Shown: piece after piece, positions 56,091 through 64,000 of the stretch
How the letters are laid out: every line of letters starts with the position of its first letter
Numbering within the stretch: position 1 is the first letter of the stretch
NCBI RefSeq assembly: GCF_900188485.1
Contig: NZ_FZPH01000007.1
Span: 1 to 64,000 of the forward strand
DNA length: 64,000 nucleotides
From: Asanoa hainanensis
Lineage (GTDB): Bacteria > Actinomycetota > Actinomycetes > Mycobacteriales > Micromonosporaceae
Direction of reading: 5' to 3'
Made by a program: the position numbers and the translations under genes
Notes under the pieces: generated by a model
Databases searched by the model: none
The model's input: only the letters and a program-made list of their open reading frames with translations
Told to the model about the DNA's origin: nothing

Positions 56091-57536
56091 ATGCCGTTTG
56101 ACGAAGCCGGATCCTTCGCCGAACGAGTCGAGACGATGCGCGAGATCGAACGCGGCGAGCGGCAGTACGCCGACGGCAGCCCCGCGCTCCAGGCCACCGC
56201 GTACTATCTCGACCATCTGCTGGCTGATGCGGTCGCCAGGGCTCGGGCAGCGAGCGATCTCCCCCGCCGCAAGGTCGAGGTGCTGATCAGCCTCTGCGGC
56301 TTCGCGGCGACTCCGACTGTGCTCACCTACGAGCTGCTCCGGCCGAGCCGGCTCGTCGTGATCACCTCCCGGGACGCGCCGGACAGTGTGGACCTTATCG
56401 GCCAGCGGCTGGTCGGGCCGGATCGGCTGCGGCACCAGGACTTCCGGCACCTGCCGGTGGATGCCAGTGACCCACTCGACATGTACCAGCAGATCGCCCG
56501 CGAGCTGGTCGGGCGCGACGGACGGCATGCGGTCATCGACATCACCGGTGGCCGGAAGGTGATGAGCGCCGCCGCAGCGTTGGCTGCTTGGCAGCTCAAC
56601 CTTGGGCTGACCTACATCGAGAACCAGTTCGACCCGGTGACCCGGCAGCTTAGGCACGGCGAGGTCCGACTGATCTCACTGGACAATCCGACCACGCTGT
56701 TTGGCGAGCAGGAGCTCGCCAGGGCACTAGAGACGTTCCGTTCCGGCGCGTTCGAGGCAGCCCGGCGCCGCTACGACGAGATCGCCGAACGGATCGCGGT
56801 GCCTGGCCGGGCCCGGCTGATGCGTGCCCTCGCCGAGCTGTACCGGACCTGGTGCGACCTCGACCTCGCCGCGCTGCCGAAAGCGGTCGCCGAGGTCGAG
56901 CAGAGCCTGCGACAGGGCCGTCGGCACATCCGACCGGACACATTGACGACGATCGACCGGCAGCTCTCCTTCGTCCGCCGGTTGGCGGACGGCGAGGCCA
57001 CCGCCTTCGTGGTCTGCTTCTACGTGCTCGGGTTGCACTACCAGCAGCTCGGCCGGCATGACTTCGCGGCGCTACTGTTTTACCGAACAGTGGAGGCTTG
57101 CCTAACCAGTCGGTTGCGGCACCACTATCCGGGATTCGACCCGGATGACTGCGACTGGTCCCGCCTCGGTGATCCCGCCAACGTGCGGGCCGGGTTCACG
57201 GCGGTGTCCCGCTCGCTCGTACCGCCCGCCTCATCCAGTCTGCCCAACAAACTGACCCTATTCGCGGCCGCCATCCTGCTCGCTTCGCTCGACGACGAAC
57301 TGGCCCGGCGCAGTGGGCTGGTCGACCCACGACGGCTGTGTGAGCTGCGTGACCGAACCTGGGCTCGGAACAAGTCGGTTCTGGCGCATGGGACCGAGCC
57401 GATCGCGGCCGAGCACACGGAGTCGCTCCGGAAGGAGGCGTCGGAGCTCCTCTCCGCGTACTGGGCGCTGCACGGCGACGGGAACGATGTCGACGAGCTT
57501 TGCGTCGAACTCCGCTTCCTCCGCGACGACCGGTGA
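56091..57536 (+). CDS. CARF-HEPN protein, Csm6/TIGR02710-like putative RNase
   Basis: 481 residues. The N-terminal half is a Rossmann-like CARF domain: VEVLISLCGFAATPTVLTYE, RPSRLVVITS and the ligand-loop motif DITGGRKVMSAA at Asp150-Lys156, as in TIGR02710/Csm6/Card1 proteins that bind cyclic oligoadenylates. The C-terminal half is helical and holds a HEPN-type Arg426-Asn427...His433 (RNKSVLAHG), the catalytic pattern of HEPN RNases. It should cut RNA when its nucleotide ligand is present. No cas10, CRISPR array or other cas gene is near. It begins a four-gene operon; the helicase start is 10 bases after its stop. Confidence 0.75.
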   Translation: MPFDEAGSFAERVETMREIERGERQYADGSPALQATAYYLDHLLADAVARARAASDLPRRKVEVLISLCGFAATPTVLTYELLRPSRLVVITSRDAPDSVDLIGQRLVGPDRLRHQDFRHLPVDASDPLDMYQQIARELVGRDGRHAVIDITGGRKVMSAAAALAAWQLNLGLTYIENQFDPVTRQLRHGEVRLISLDNPTTLFGEQELARALETFRSGAFEAARRRYDEIAERIAVPGRARLMRALAELYRTWCDLDLAALPKAVAEVEQSLRQGRRHIRPDTLTTIDRQLSFVRRLADGEATAFVVCFYVLGLHYQQLGRHDFAALLFYRTVEACLTSRLRHHYPGFDPDDCDWSRLGDPANVRAGFTAVSRSLVPPASSSLPNKLTLFAAAILLASLDDELARRSGLVDPRRLCELRDRTWARNKSVLAHGTEPIAAEHTESLRKEASELLSAYWALHGDGNDVDELCVELRFLRDDR

Positions 57537-57546
57537 AGGAGCCGGG

Positions 57547-60500
57547 ATGGTGCAACTACGGGTTCCGGAGTCGTGGGCCGACGAGTACTGCCGAGCTGCC
57601 GAGCCCGATTTGTTCGCGCCGAGCGAAGCAGAGCAAAGCGAAGTGTGCATGTCGTACCCGCAACGAGCCCGCTGGCTCGCCGAGCACGACCTCGAAGACA
57701 TCCGGGCCGACCTCGCCGCAGGTCTCCTTATCGATGAGCTGACCGGAAGAGACGGCCGCTACTACCGGCTCACCGGTACCAGGTTGGAGGTCTACGCCCA
57801 GTCGCGCCGTGCGCGGGACAGCGGGGTGCCCCAGGCGTACATCACGTCGGTGAGGCCATCGCGCGGGCTGGGTCGCACCGAGACGGTCCGGCCTCGACAG
57901 GTCCGCCTGGCCCCGGTCTGGGACGAGGAGTACTGCTACCTCCCTGATCTGCTGGAGACGTTCAACGAGGGACTGCGGATCCTCCAACAACGACGCCTCA
58001 CGCGGGAGGCGGCTCGCCGCGAACTGCACCGCATCGCCGTTCCGGCGCAGCCCCGAGGCGACCTGCACGCGCGAGTCCGGCGCCGTTACCAGCCGCTGTC
58101 GCAGCTCCTGGATTTGCTGGAGCAGCGCAGCACCCACGAGGGAACGGTGCGCGCGGGTGCGACCGTGGTCGGCGAAGGTCGCCTCGCGGGGCAGCCGGTA
58201 CTCTGGCTCCGGCTCGACCGGCCGGTCACCTTTGCCGAGGGGCGCACAGTGACGCTGCGAGCGGGCGGCCAGTGCGTGGCGGTGCCGAACACCGCGGAGG
58301 CGACCGCTGAGCTACGACTGCTCTCAGTCGAAATCGATGGCGATGCCCTGATGCTCGCCGTTGCCGCACCCAGGACGCGGATAGTGCCGCAGACCTCGTT
58401 GCAGGTGGAGCAACAGGGCCGCTTCGCCCTCGGCAAGCACCGCGCCGCGCTGAGCCAGTTTCTGGGCGAGCAGGTCGAGGGCAACTGGGAGCATCTCGCA
58501 TTACTGCTCTCCGAGCCGGTTCGGCTTCCTGCGGTGCAGATCCCGCAGCTGCCGGCATACTTTGACGATCGGCTCAGCTGCGAGCAGCGGGCGGCGGTAG
58601 ATGGCGCTGTCGGTTCCCCGCACGTCTTCCACGTGCAGGGCCCGCCTGGCACCGGCAAAACTACCGTAATCACCGAGGTCGTCCGTCAACTGGTTGATCG
58701 GGGCGAACGGGTGCTGCTGCTCGCACCGATGCACGTGGCCGTCGACGAGGTGCTTCGCCGGCTCGCCGACCAACCGGGGATCCTCGCCCTGCGGATCTCC
58801 TGGGACGAGTCCCGGGTCGCCGAGGAACTCCGCCGGTACCTCCCGAGCGAGGTCAGCCGGACGTACCTGCGACAGACGCGCCGGCCCGCGACCTCGCAGG
58901 CCGGACGCTGGCGCGCCGAGGCTGACCGGTTCCGGGAGCAGCGCGACGCGGTGGAGGCGTTTCTCGCCGCCGACGGCCGGCGGCGGACCGCCGCCGAGCG
59001 CCTACAGTCGGCGGAGCGGGAGCGCGGTGCTTGGCGAGAACGACTCAGCGCTGACCTGACTGGCAGCCGGGCCGACGAAGTCGAAGCGACCAGCGCATTG
59101 GACCGCCTGACCGCGGCGCTGCCCACGGCGATCACCCGGACCGAGGTGCTGCGCGCGCAGCTCGAGGCCATCCCGCTGAGACGGCGGCTCTGGTCGCGTA
59201 TTCGGGTCTTCCTCGACTCTCCCGACCTCGCCGCGCGGCTCGGCGAGGCCTACCGGGCGAGCGAGGCAGAACGTCGCCGGCTGGACCACGACATGCGCTC
59301 CTGGACCGAGCGGCGGAAGGCGGCACAGACCCGGACCGCCACCATTGAGGCGAAGCGGATTGCCGGGGAGCAGAAACGCGGCGCCGAGGTGAACCGCAGG
59401 CGGGCCGACACCGCGACGACTCGCGCCGACGCCGAGCGTGCCGGAGAGCGGGTACGCACGTTGACCGGCCAAGACCCGGTCGGCCGACCCGAACCCGAGG
59501 TTCGCCGGTGGCGGGAGCGGTTCGACGCCGAGCTGACCCGGCGCGAGCAGCGGATCGGGCTGGAACGGCGGTGGTTTGAGCTGTCCGGGCTAGCCGAAGG
59601 CGTGCCGGAGTCGCTGGCGGACCAGGTCGACGCCGACCTCCGCCGGTCGGCGAACCTGATCTGCTGCACCACCACGGGCGTGAATCGCGATCTCGGCGAT
59701 GCCGACTTCGACACGTTGATCGTGGACGAGGCGAGCCGGGTGGTGGACAGCGAGTTCCTGATTGGCGCAGTCCGGGCGCGTCGCTGGATACTGGTCGGCG
59801 ATGAGCACCAGCTGCCGCCGTATGTAGAGCCGATCGACGAACACCACCTGCACGCGCTCGCCGCGTTGCACATGGTCGGCAGAGGCGTCGCCAGCGACCT
59901 GGCGGCCGCGGTCGAGCACCTGGCCGCGATCTGGACCGAGGATGAGGAGCTGCACCGGTTCCGCACCGACACCGTGTTGGCAACCGCGGAGCGGCTGCGT
60001 GAGTCGGGCAGCTGGCAGGAGCGGTACGAGCGCACCTTCGAGACCGCCTGGGCTCGGCTGCGCCGGGACGGCGGGGACGGCGAACGTACCCTGCTGAAGG
60101 CGATGCGCGACCACCTCGTACGGAGTCTCTTCGAGGTTTCGGTCGCCACTTTGCCGACGGCGGCACGACAACGGTTGCGGGTGCAACGTCGGATGATCGA
60201 GCCGATCGCGTCGCTAGTGTCGGGCCCGGTCTACGGCGGTGACTATTTGACCCCAGACCGGCCGGAGGTGACACCGTTGCTGTACGGCGGCACCAACACT
60301 CCGGTGGTAATGGTGGACACGTCGGTTTACGGCGGCCGGGCGAAGGAGCGCACCGCTGGCAGCGGGTTCGTCAACGAACTCGAGGCGGACCTGATCACGC
60401 AGATGTGCCGTTCGTGGGAAACGCGGCTGCGGCGCTCGGGCGGGGACCCGGTCACGGTCAGCGTGCTGACGTTTTACCGACGACAGGCCGCCGAGATCAG

Positions 60501-60846
60501 GGATCGGCTCGGCGGGCCTACGTTCGGCGACTTCCGCGCCCTCAACTTCCAGGTCGTCGACGCGATCGACAAGATCCAGGGCCAGGAGAGCGACCTCGTT
60601 TTCCTGTCGTTTTGCCGAGCCTTCGTCGGCCGCGGTAGACCGTCGTCCCGGTACGGCCGATGGCTACAGGACATCCGCCGGCTCAACGTCGCCTGCACCC
60701 GGGCTCGCCGGGGACTGGTGCTGGTGGGGCACGCACCGACGCTACGCGGATTGAACGGTGTACGCGAGGCGGAGGAGTTCTACCGCAACCTGTTCACGCT
60801 CCTCGACGCGCGGTCCGACATGGAGATTGCGAAGGGCGTCGGGTGA
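57547..60846 (+). CDS. SF1 helicase, Upf1/Dna2-like, with long coiled-coil insertion
   Basis: 1,099 residues from ATG 57547 (AAGGAG six bases upstream). Residues 1-350 form an unrecognised N-terminal region with beta segments near 230-320. Motif I GPPGTGKTTVITE starts at ~365; motif II VDEAS at ~727; motif III LVGDEHQLPPYV; motif V KIQGQESDLVFLSF at ~1011; motif VI RLNVACTRARRG. Between I and II lie ~230 residues rich in Arg/Glu/Ala that look like a long coiled coil, resembling the stalk of RNA/DNA translocases. No nuclease motif of its own. It is predicted to unwind or translocate nucleic acid for the PLD nuclease encoded later. Confidence 0.85.
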   Translation: MVQLRVPESWADEYCRAAEPDLFAPSEAEQSEVCMSYPQRARWLAEHDLEDIRADLAAGLLIDELTGRDGRYYRLTGTRLEVYAQSRRARDSGVPQAYITSVRPSRGLGRTETVRPRQVRLAPVWDEEYCYLPDLLETFNEGLRILQQRRLTREAARRELHRIAVPAQPRGDLHARVRRRYQPLSQLLDLLEQRSTHEGTVRAGATVVGEGRLAGQPVLWLRLDRPVTFAEGRTVTLRAGGQCVAVPNTAEATAELRLLSVEIDGDALMLAVAAPRTRIVPQTSLQVEQQGRFALGKHRAALSQFLGEQVEGNWEHLALLLSEPVRLPAVQIPQLPAYFDDRLSCEQRAAVDGAVGSPHVFHVQGPPGTGKTTVITEVVRQLVDRGERVLLLAPMHVAVDEVLRRLADQPGILALRISWDESRVAEELRRYLPSEVSRTYLRQTRRPATSQAGRWRAEADRFREQRDAVEAFLAADGRRRTAAERLQSAERERGAWRERLSADLTGSRADEVEATSALDRLTAALPTAITRTEVLRAQLEAIPLRRRLWSRIRVFLDSPDLAARLGEAYRASEAERRRLDHDMRSWTERRKAAQTRTATIEAKRIAGEQKRGAEVNRRRADTATTRADAERAGERVRTLTGQDPVGRPEPEVRRWRERFDAELTRREQRIGLERRWFELSGLAEGVPESLADQVDADLRRSANLICCTTTGVNRDLGDADFDTLIVDEASRVVDSEFLIGAVRARRWILVGDEHQLPPYVEPIDEHHLHALAALHMVGRGVASDLAAAVEHLAAIWTEDEELHRFRTDTVLATAERLRESGSWQERYERTFETAWARLRRDGGDGERTLLKAMRDHLVRSLFEVSVATLPTAARQRLRVQRRMIEPIASLVSGPVYGGDYLTPDRPEVTPLLYGGTNTPVVMVDTSVYGGRAKERTAGSGFVNELEADLITQMCRSWETRLRRSGGDPVTVSVLTFYRRQAAEIRDRLGGPTFGDFRALNFQVVDAIDKIQGQESDLVFLSFCRAFVGRGRPSSRYGRWLQDIRRLNVACTRARRGLVLVGHAPTLRGLNGVREAEEFYRNLFTLLDARSDMEIAKGVG

Positions 60847-60886
60847 CCCCACGGGATGGCGGTCGAGTGATCGTGGCAGGCATCGC

Positions 60887-62065
60887 ATGATCGAGTTCGT
60901 GCCGACGGATCCGCCCGCCGAGCCGGCGCCGGGGACGGTCGCCGTCCTGCCCGAGGTGCTGGTGCCGATCCGCTGGTGGCGCGGGGTGTCCTTTGAACGG
61001 GCCGCCCCGGTGCAGATGACACCGTTGGAGAGGTTCGTACTGGAGCTGGCGATGACCACCGGCCGGGCCGATCCGGTTGAATTCCTCGAGATAACCAACC
61101 TGCCCGGGGCGACGCTGCTGCCGGTAGCCGCACGCCGGCTGTTGGCCGCCGGCGCGTTGGCCCGGGACGGCGACGGCTATCGGCCTCTCTCGCCCGGTGC
61201 CGACCGGGCCGCCCGGACCCGCACGGTCTACCGGAAGCGGCAGGTGAGCCTGGACGTGGTACTTCTGCCGCGCACCAACGACCTGCTCGTGCTCGACCCT
61301 CGCACCTCCGGGCTGCGCACGGTCGAACGGCTCCGCTTCCGCTCGGCCGGAAAGTTCCCTGTACCGCACCCGCTGGCAAGTAGCACCCTCACTGACGAAC
61401 TGCGCGCGCGGCTGGCGGCCGGCACGGTCGCCGGCATAGGCGAGGAAAACACCTGGGTGAAGGAGCTCGCGGCCCGTCCGCTGAAGATCAGCGATGACGG
61501 CTGGTGTCCGGTGTACCGGTGTCGAGGCGAGCTGTGGACCGACGGCGACCAGTACCGGCCGGCACTCACTCTGCCCGGAGCCGGGAGTCGCGATCCGGTG
61601 AGCCTCGGCCTGCCCGGTGCAACCGGGCTCGCTGAATACTGGATGGGGCTGGTCAACGCGCTCGACGACCCGGCCACCCAGGCCCGGGCATGGGACAGTC
61701 TGCTTGGTCGGCCGGAGCGGCTCGCACCTCAGACGGAGCGGACCGGCCCGGGACGGTGGCGATCCCGCATCTCCGGGGCGATCGCCGTACGCCTCGCTGA
61801 GCTGGGTCGGAACCTCGCACTGCCGCTCGGGTTGACCGGCAGCTGCGAAGACGCCGTGGTCGCGGTGGCGATCGAGCTGGTCGGTGGGGACCGGACCGCC
61901 GAAGCGCTGATCCAGATGGATCGGCGGATCACAGCCGCCAGTGAGCCAGGCGCCGACGTCATAGACCTGCCTAACAGCCCCGAACTGCGCGACCGGGCCT
62001 GGCGGCTTGGATTCCCCGGTCTGGTCTATGCGCTGCGACAGGCGGAGGACTTCCGTTATGCCTGA
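60887..62065 (+). CDS. unknown 392-residue component of CARF/helicase/PLD operon
   Basis: From ATG 60887, 40 bases after the helicase stop; it overlaps the PLD start by eight bases. A winged-helix-like segment is suggested at residues ~45-105 (TPLERFVLELAMTTGRADPV, VAARRLLAAGALARDGDGYRP). A beta-rich middle follows (VSLDVVLLPRTNDLLVLDPR, WCPVYRCRGELWTDGDQYRP), then helices to the end. No catalytic motif is evident. Position suggests an adaptor between helicase and nuclease or a substrate-recognition subunit. I recognise no family. Confidence 0.7.
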   Translation: MIEFVPTDPPAEPAPGTVAVLPEVLVPIRWWRGVSFERAAPVQMTPLERFVLELAMTTGRADPVEFLEITNLPGATLLPVAARRLLAAGALARDGDGYRPLSPGADRAARTRTVYRKRQVSLDVVLLPRTNDLLVLDPRTSGLRTVERLRFRSAGKFPVPHPLASSTLTDELRARLAAGTVAGIGEENTWVKELAARPLKISDDGWCPVYRCRGELWTDGDQYRPALTLPGAGSRDPVSLGLPGATGLAEYWMGLVNALDDPATQARAWDSLLGRPERLAPQTERTGPGRWRSRISGAIAVRLAELGRNLALPLGLTGSCEDAVVAVAIELVGGDRTAEALIQMDRRITAASEPGADVIDLPNSPELRDRAWRLGFPGLVYALRQAEDFRYA

Positions 62066-63608
62066 CGGTGACCGGCGGCGAGAGGAGCTGGATCTGGGAG
62101 CGGTCACCGCGCCGGAGGGGTACTTCCTGCTGCGGCAGGCACCAGGTCGGCCGTTCCTCGACGCGCCCGACACCGATCAGGAATACCGGCACCGCTTCAC
62201 CTACAGGGATTCAACCAACTCAATCCGTCGCACGGCGATCGAGCTGATCCAGGACGCCCGGCACAAGATTTTCCTCGCGAGCTTTCGGATCGGCGACCGG
62301 GAGTTACTGGAGGCGCTCTTCGCCGCCGTCGACCGACTCCGCGGCGGGGTGTACGTCATCACCTCCTGGACGGAGCAGTCGCTCACGCGCGACCTGTCCA
62401 CTCTGGAGGATATCGACGAGGTCGACGTGCAGGCCCAGAAGAAGCGGTTCGACGAGCTGACCCGGCGAGGGATAGCACTACGCGGGCACGAGGGTTGCCA
62501 CGCCAAGTTCCTGGTTGTCGACGACACGGTGGCGCTGGTATCCAGCGCCAACCTGGAGACCAGCGCCCTGGTCGACACGAAGCGGAAGCGGGCGACTGGG
62601 GAGAATGGGGTGGTGATCGGCGATCCGGCCGAGGTCGACCGGCTGGCCCGGTTCTTCACCCGGCTCTGGTTCGCCGGATGCACGTGGGAAGCGCTGCCCG
62701 GTGCCGAGTACGCGCTGCACCGCCGCACTCCGGTGCCAAGTCCGGTCGTCGTGGCACCGCCTGCCGGTGGACCGGGCGTGATCTGGACGTATGACACCGA
62801 GGACGCAGACGGGCCGCATCAGGAGCGGGGTATCCTCGCGGCACTGCACGACGTGATCGGTCGGGCCCGACGGGAACTGTTGCTCGCTACGTTCAGCCTC
62901 GTCGGGATCCGCGACCGGCCGGAGTTACTGCTCGAGCCGCTGCGCCGGGCCATGGCAGCGCACGCCCTCGACGTACGCCTGCTAGTCCGCGCCCGGAACA
63001 ACATGCCGGGGCACCGGGCTGATACGGCGGCGCTGGCCGAGTTGGGCGTAACGATCCACGGCGATTCGGGCACTCACGCCAAGGGTGTGATCGCCGACGG
63101 CCGGTATGGGGCGCTATTCTCGGCGAACTTCGACGCTGTGCACGGGGTGTACTCCGGGGTCGAGGTCGGTACCCGGCTCGACGGCCGGCCCGCACTGGCC
63201 GAAGCCCGTCGGTACTTTCGGCACGCTATGGAGCATGCCGACCTGATGTTCGCTCCCGCACCGACGCAGCGCGAGCTCGACCACGGGCTTGGCTCCCGGT
63301 GGCGGCGCCCCTGGCCACACGGCGAACGGCTGACGGTGATGGCGGCGGAGGCCGACTGGCGCCGGCTTGTCGACGCGGCAGGCAATGGTCCGGTGCTGTG
63401 GGAGGAGGGCCCGGAACTCAGGCTGTTCGTCAGGGACGTAGTCGCTACTCTCCGACCCGCCCGATCGGCACAGTTTCAGCTTACTCTCGCGGATTGCCGA
63501 CCTGACGCGGCCGCCCGCATGCGGGACTGGTGCGCCGACCGTCCCGCGGCCCGCACCTCCCGGCCGATGCGGGGCTGCTGCCCAGCTATACTTACTCGGA
63601 TCAGTTGA
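62058..63608 (+). CDS. phospholipase D-family nuclease with two HKD motifs
   Basis: 516 residues from ATG 62058. Motif 1 is GCHAKFLVVDDTVALVSSAN (His-x-Lys-x4-Asp) and motif 2 THAKGVIADGRYGALFSANF; both keep His, Lys and Asp, so one active site can form within the chain. PLD-type enzymes in defence loci cut DNA or RNA (DISARM DrmC, Mokosh). No signal peptide or membrane span, so it is cytoplasmic. The last ~30 residues are Arg/Cys-rich and less protein-like. It ends the operon. Confidence 0.87.
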   Translation: MPDGDRRREELDLGAVTAPEGYFLLRQAPGRPFLDAPDTDQEYRHRFTYRDSTNSIRRTAIELIQDARHKIFLASFRIGDRELLEALFAAVDRLRGGVYVITSWTEQSLTRDLSTLEDIDEVDVQAQKKRFDELTRRGIALRGHEGCHAKFLVVDDTVALVSSANLETSALVDTKRKRATGENGVVIGDPAEVDRLARFFTRLWFAGCTWEALPGAEYALHRRTPVPSPVVVAPPAGGPGVIWTYDTEDADGPHQERGILAALHDVIGRARRELLLATFSLVGIRDRPELLLEPLRRAMAAHALDVRLLVRARNNMPGHRADTAALAELGVTIHGDSGTHAKGVIADGRYGALFSANFDAVHGVYSGVEVGTRLDGRPALAEARRYFRHAMEHADLMFAPAPTQRELDHGLGSRWRRPWPHGERLTVMAAEADWRRLVDAAGNGPVLWEEGPELRLFVRDVVATLRPARSAQFQLTLADCRPDAAARMRDWCADRPAARTSRPMRGCCPAILTRIS

Positions 63609-63647
63609 TCCGGCTTTGCTCAAGCGTGACCGCAGCAGCTGCACCCA

Positions 63648-63995
63648 TCAGGTTTGCCTGTACTCCGGCTCCACGCGCGGCGACATCCCGGTCGAGCTGT
63701 TCACCGAATAGATCGACGCTTGTGCGCCCACCACCGCCCGCAGTCGTTTGGCCGCTCTCATGCGGAGCAGGGTTTCGTGGGCGAACTCGCAGGCTAGTGC
63801 GTGCTCGTACACCGCCCGCGGTACGTCGGACGTTGTGTCCAACCGGACCACCGAACCCGCGGGCCGCCAGCGGTGGAACACCGGATCCCCGGTCAGCGCG
63901 GCCAGGACCGCGAGCAGCGACGTGTCCAGGCGCATCGAGTGGACCGCACGGCGGTACTCCGGCCAGGTCAGGCACATCGCGAACGGGATGTTCAT
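63648..63995 (-). CDS. hypothetical protein, possibly extending past the window
   Basis: 115 residues from an ATG at 63995, five bases from the edge; the frame may continue beyond, so this ATG may be internal. Features are MNIPFAMCLTWPEYRRAVHS, LLAVLAALTGDPVFHRW, and the helix AVYEHALACEFAHETLLRMR. It is convergent with the PLD gene, 39 bases away. It looks coding (plausible amphipathic helices), but I recognise no family, and whether it belongs to the island is unknown. Confidence 0.4.
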   Translation of the reverse strand: MNIPFAMCLTWPEYRRAVHSMRLDTSLLAVLAALTGDPVFHRWRPAGSVVRLDTTSDVPRAVYEHALACEFAHETLLRMRAAKRLRAVVGAQASIYSVNSSTGMSPRVEPEYRQT

Positions 63996-64000
63996 CAGGC

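Noticed and set aside
54794-64000. CRISPR array to go with the CARF protein
   Set aside because: No spaced direct repeats of 20-40 bases were seen on either strand, and no cas adaptation or effector gene is present.

Overview
The window is GC-rich, densely coded actinobacterial chromosome. GTG starts are frequent, many genes overlap by ATGA/GTGA, several genes look leaderless, the sigma factors are of SigB and SigE type, and a zinc-free ribosomal protein cluster sits at a Zur box. The gene mix (LacI-controlled sugar loci, DUF1996, CU044_5270-type and DUF6766-type proteins) would suit Micromonosporaceae or a relative, but that placement is an inference.

Layout. 1-285: truncated IS5-type transposase at the left edge. 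352-9540: a lipoprotein propeller, a secreted clan-A glycosidase, and a LacI-controlled locus (GH127 beta-L-arabinofuranosidase plus binding protein and two permeases) for arabinofuranose-containing glycans, with LacI-like palindromes at each promoter. 9590-19076: ABC exporter, CBS protein, UvrA-like resistance ATPase, secreted esterase, and a Rox-like FAD monooxygenase preceded by a 14-residue leader peptide and a hairpin. 19195-25225: ribokinase/LacI divergon followed by an NMT1-type ABC importer with an unexpected RarA C-terminal-like protein inside it. 25352-35220: DUF1996 protein, stress-type genes (SDR, response regulator, SigB-family factor, a three-gene membrane operon with a 27-residue microprotein), a fluoroacetate-dehalogenase-like hydrolase, and PepSY and YcnI proteins. 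35222-45040: HEAT-repeat protein, zinc-starvation cluster (L28, L33, L32, COG0523 GTPase, Mrf-like protein around a Zur box), and two ECF sigma modules, one with a membrane-anchored propeller. 45158-49626: TetR-controlled SDR, two inositol-dehydrogenase-like enzymes and a methyltransferase. 49825-54588: a decayed LacI/rhamnosidase locus and RidA.

54710-63608 is a tRNA-Leu(GAG)-anchored island. The 3' end of the tRNA overlaps the C-terminal remnant of a large serine integrase, which abuts a headless UvrD-type helicase remnant. Next comes an apparently intact four-gene operon: a CARF-HEPN protein (putative nucleotide-activated RNase), a 1,099-residue Upf1/Dna2-type SF1 helicase with a large coiled-coil insertion, a 392-residue protein I do not recognise, and a two-HKD phospholipase D-type nuclease. 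No CRISPR array, Cas10 or adaptation gene is visible. This combination is the best candidate for an undescribed defence system. Function assignments come from motifs read by eye; no database search was possible.
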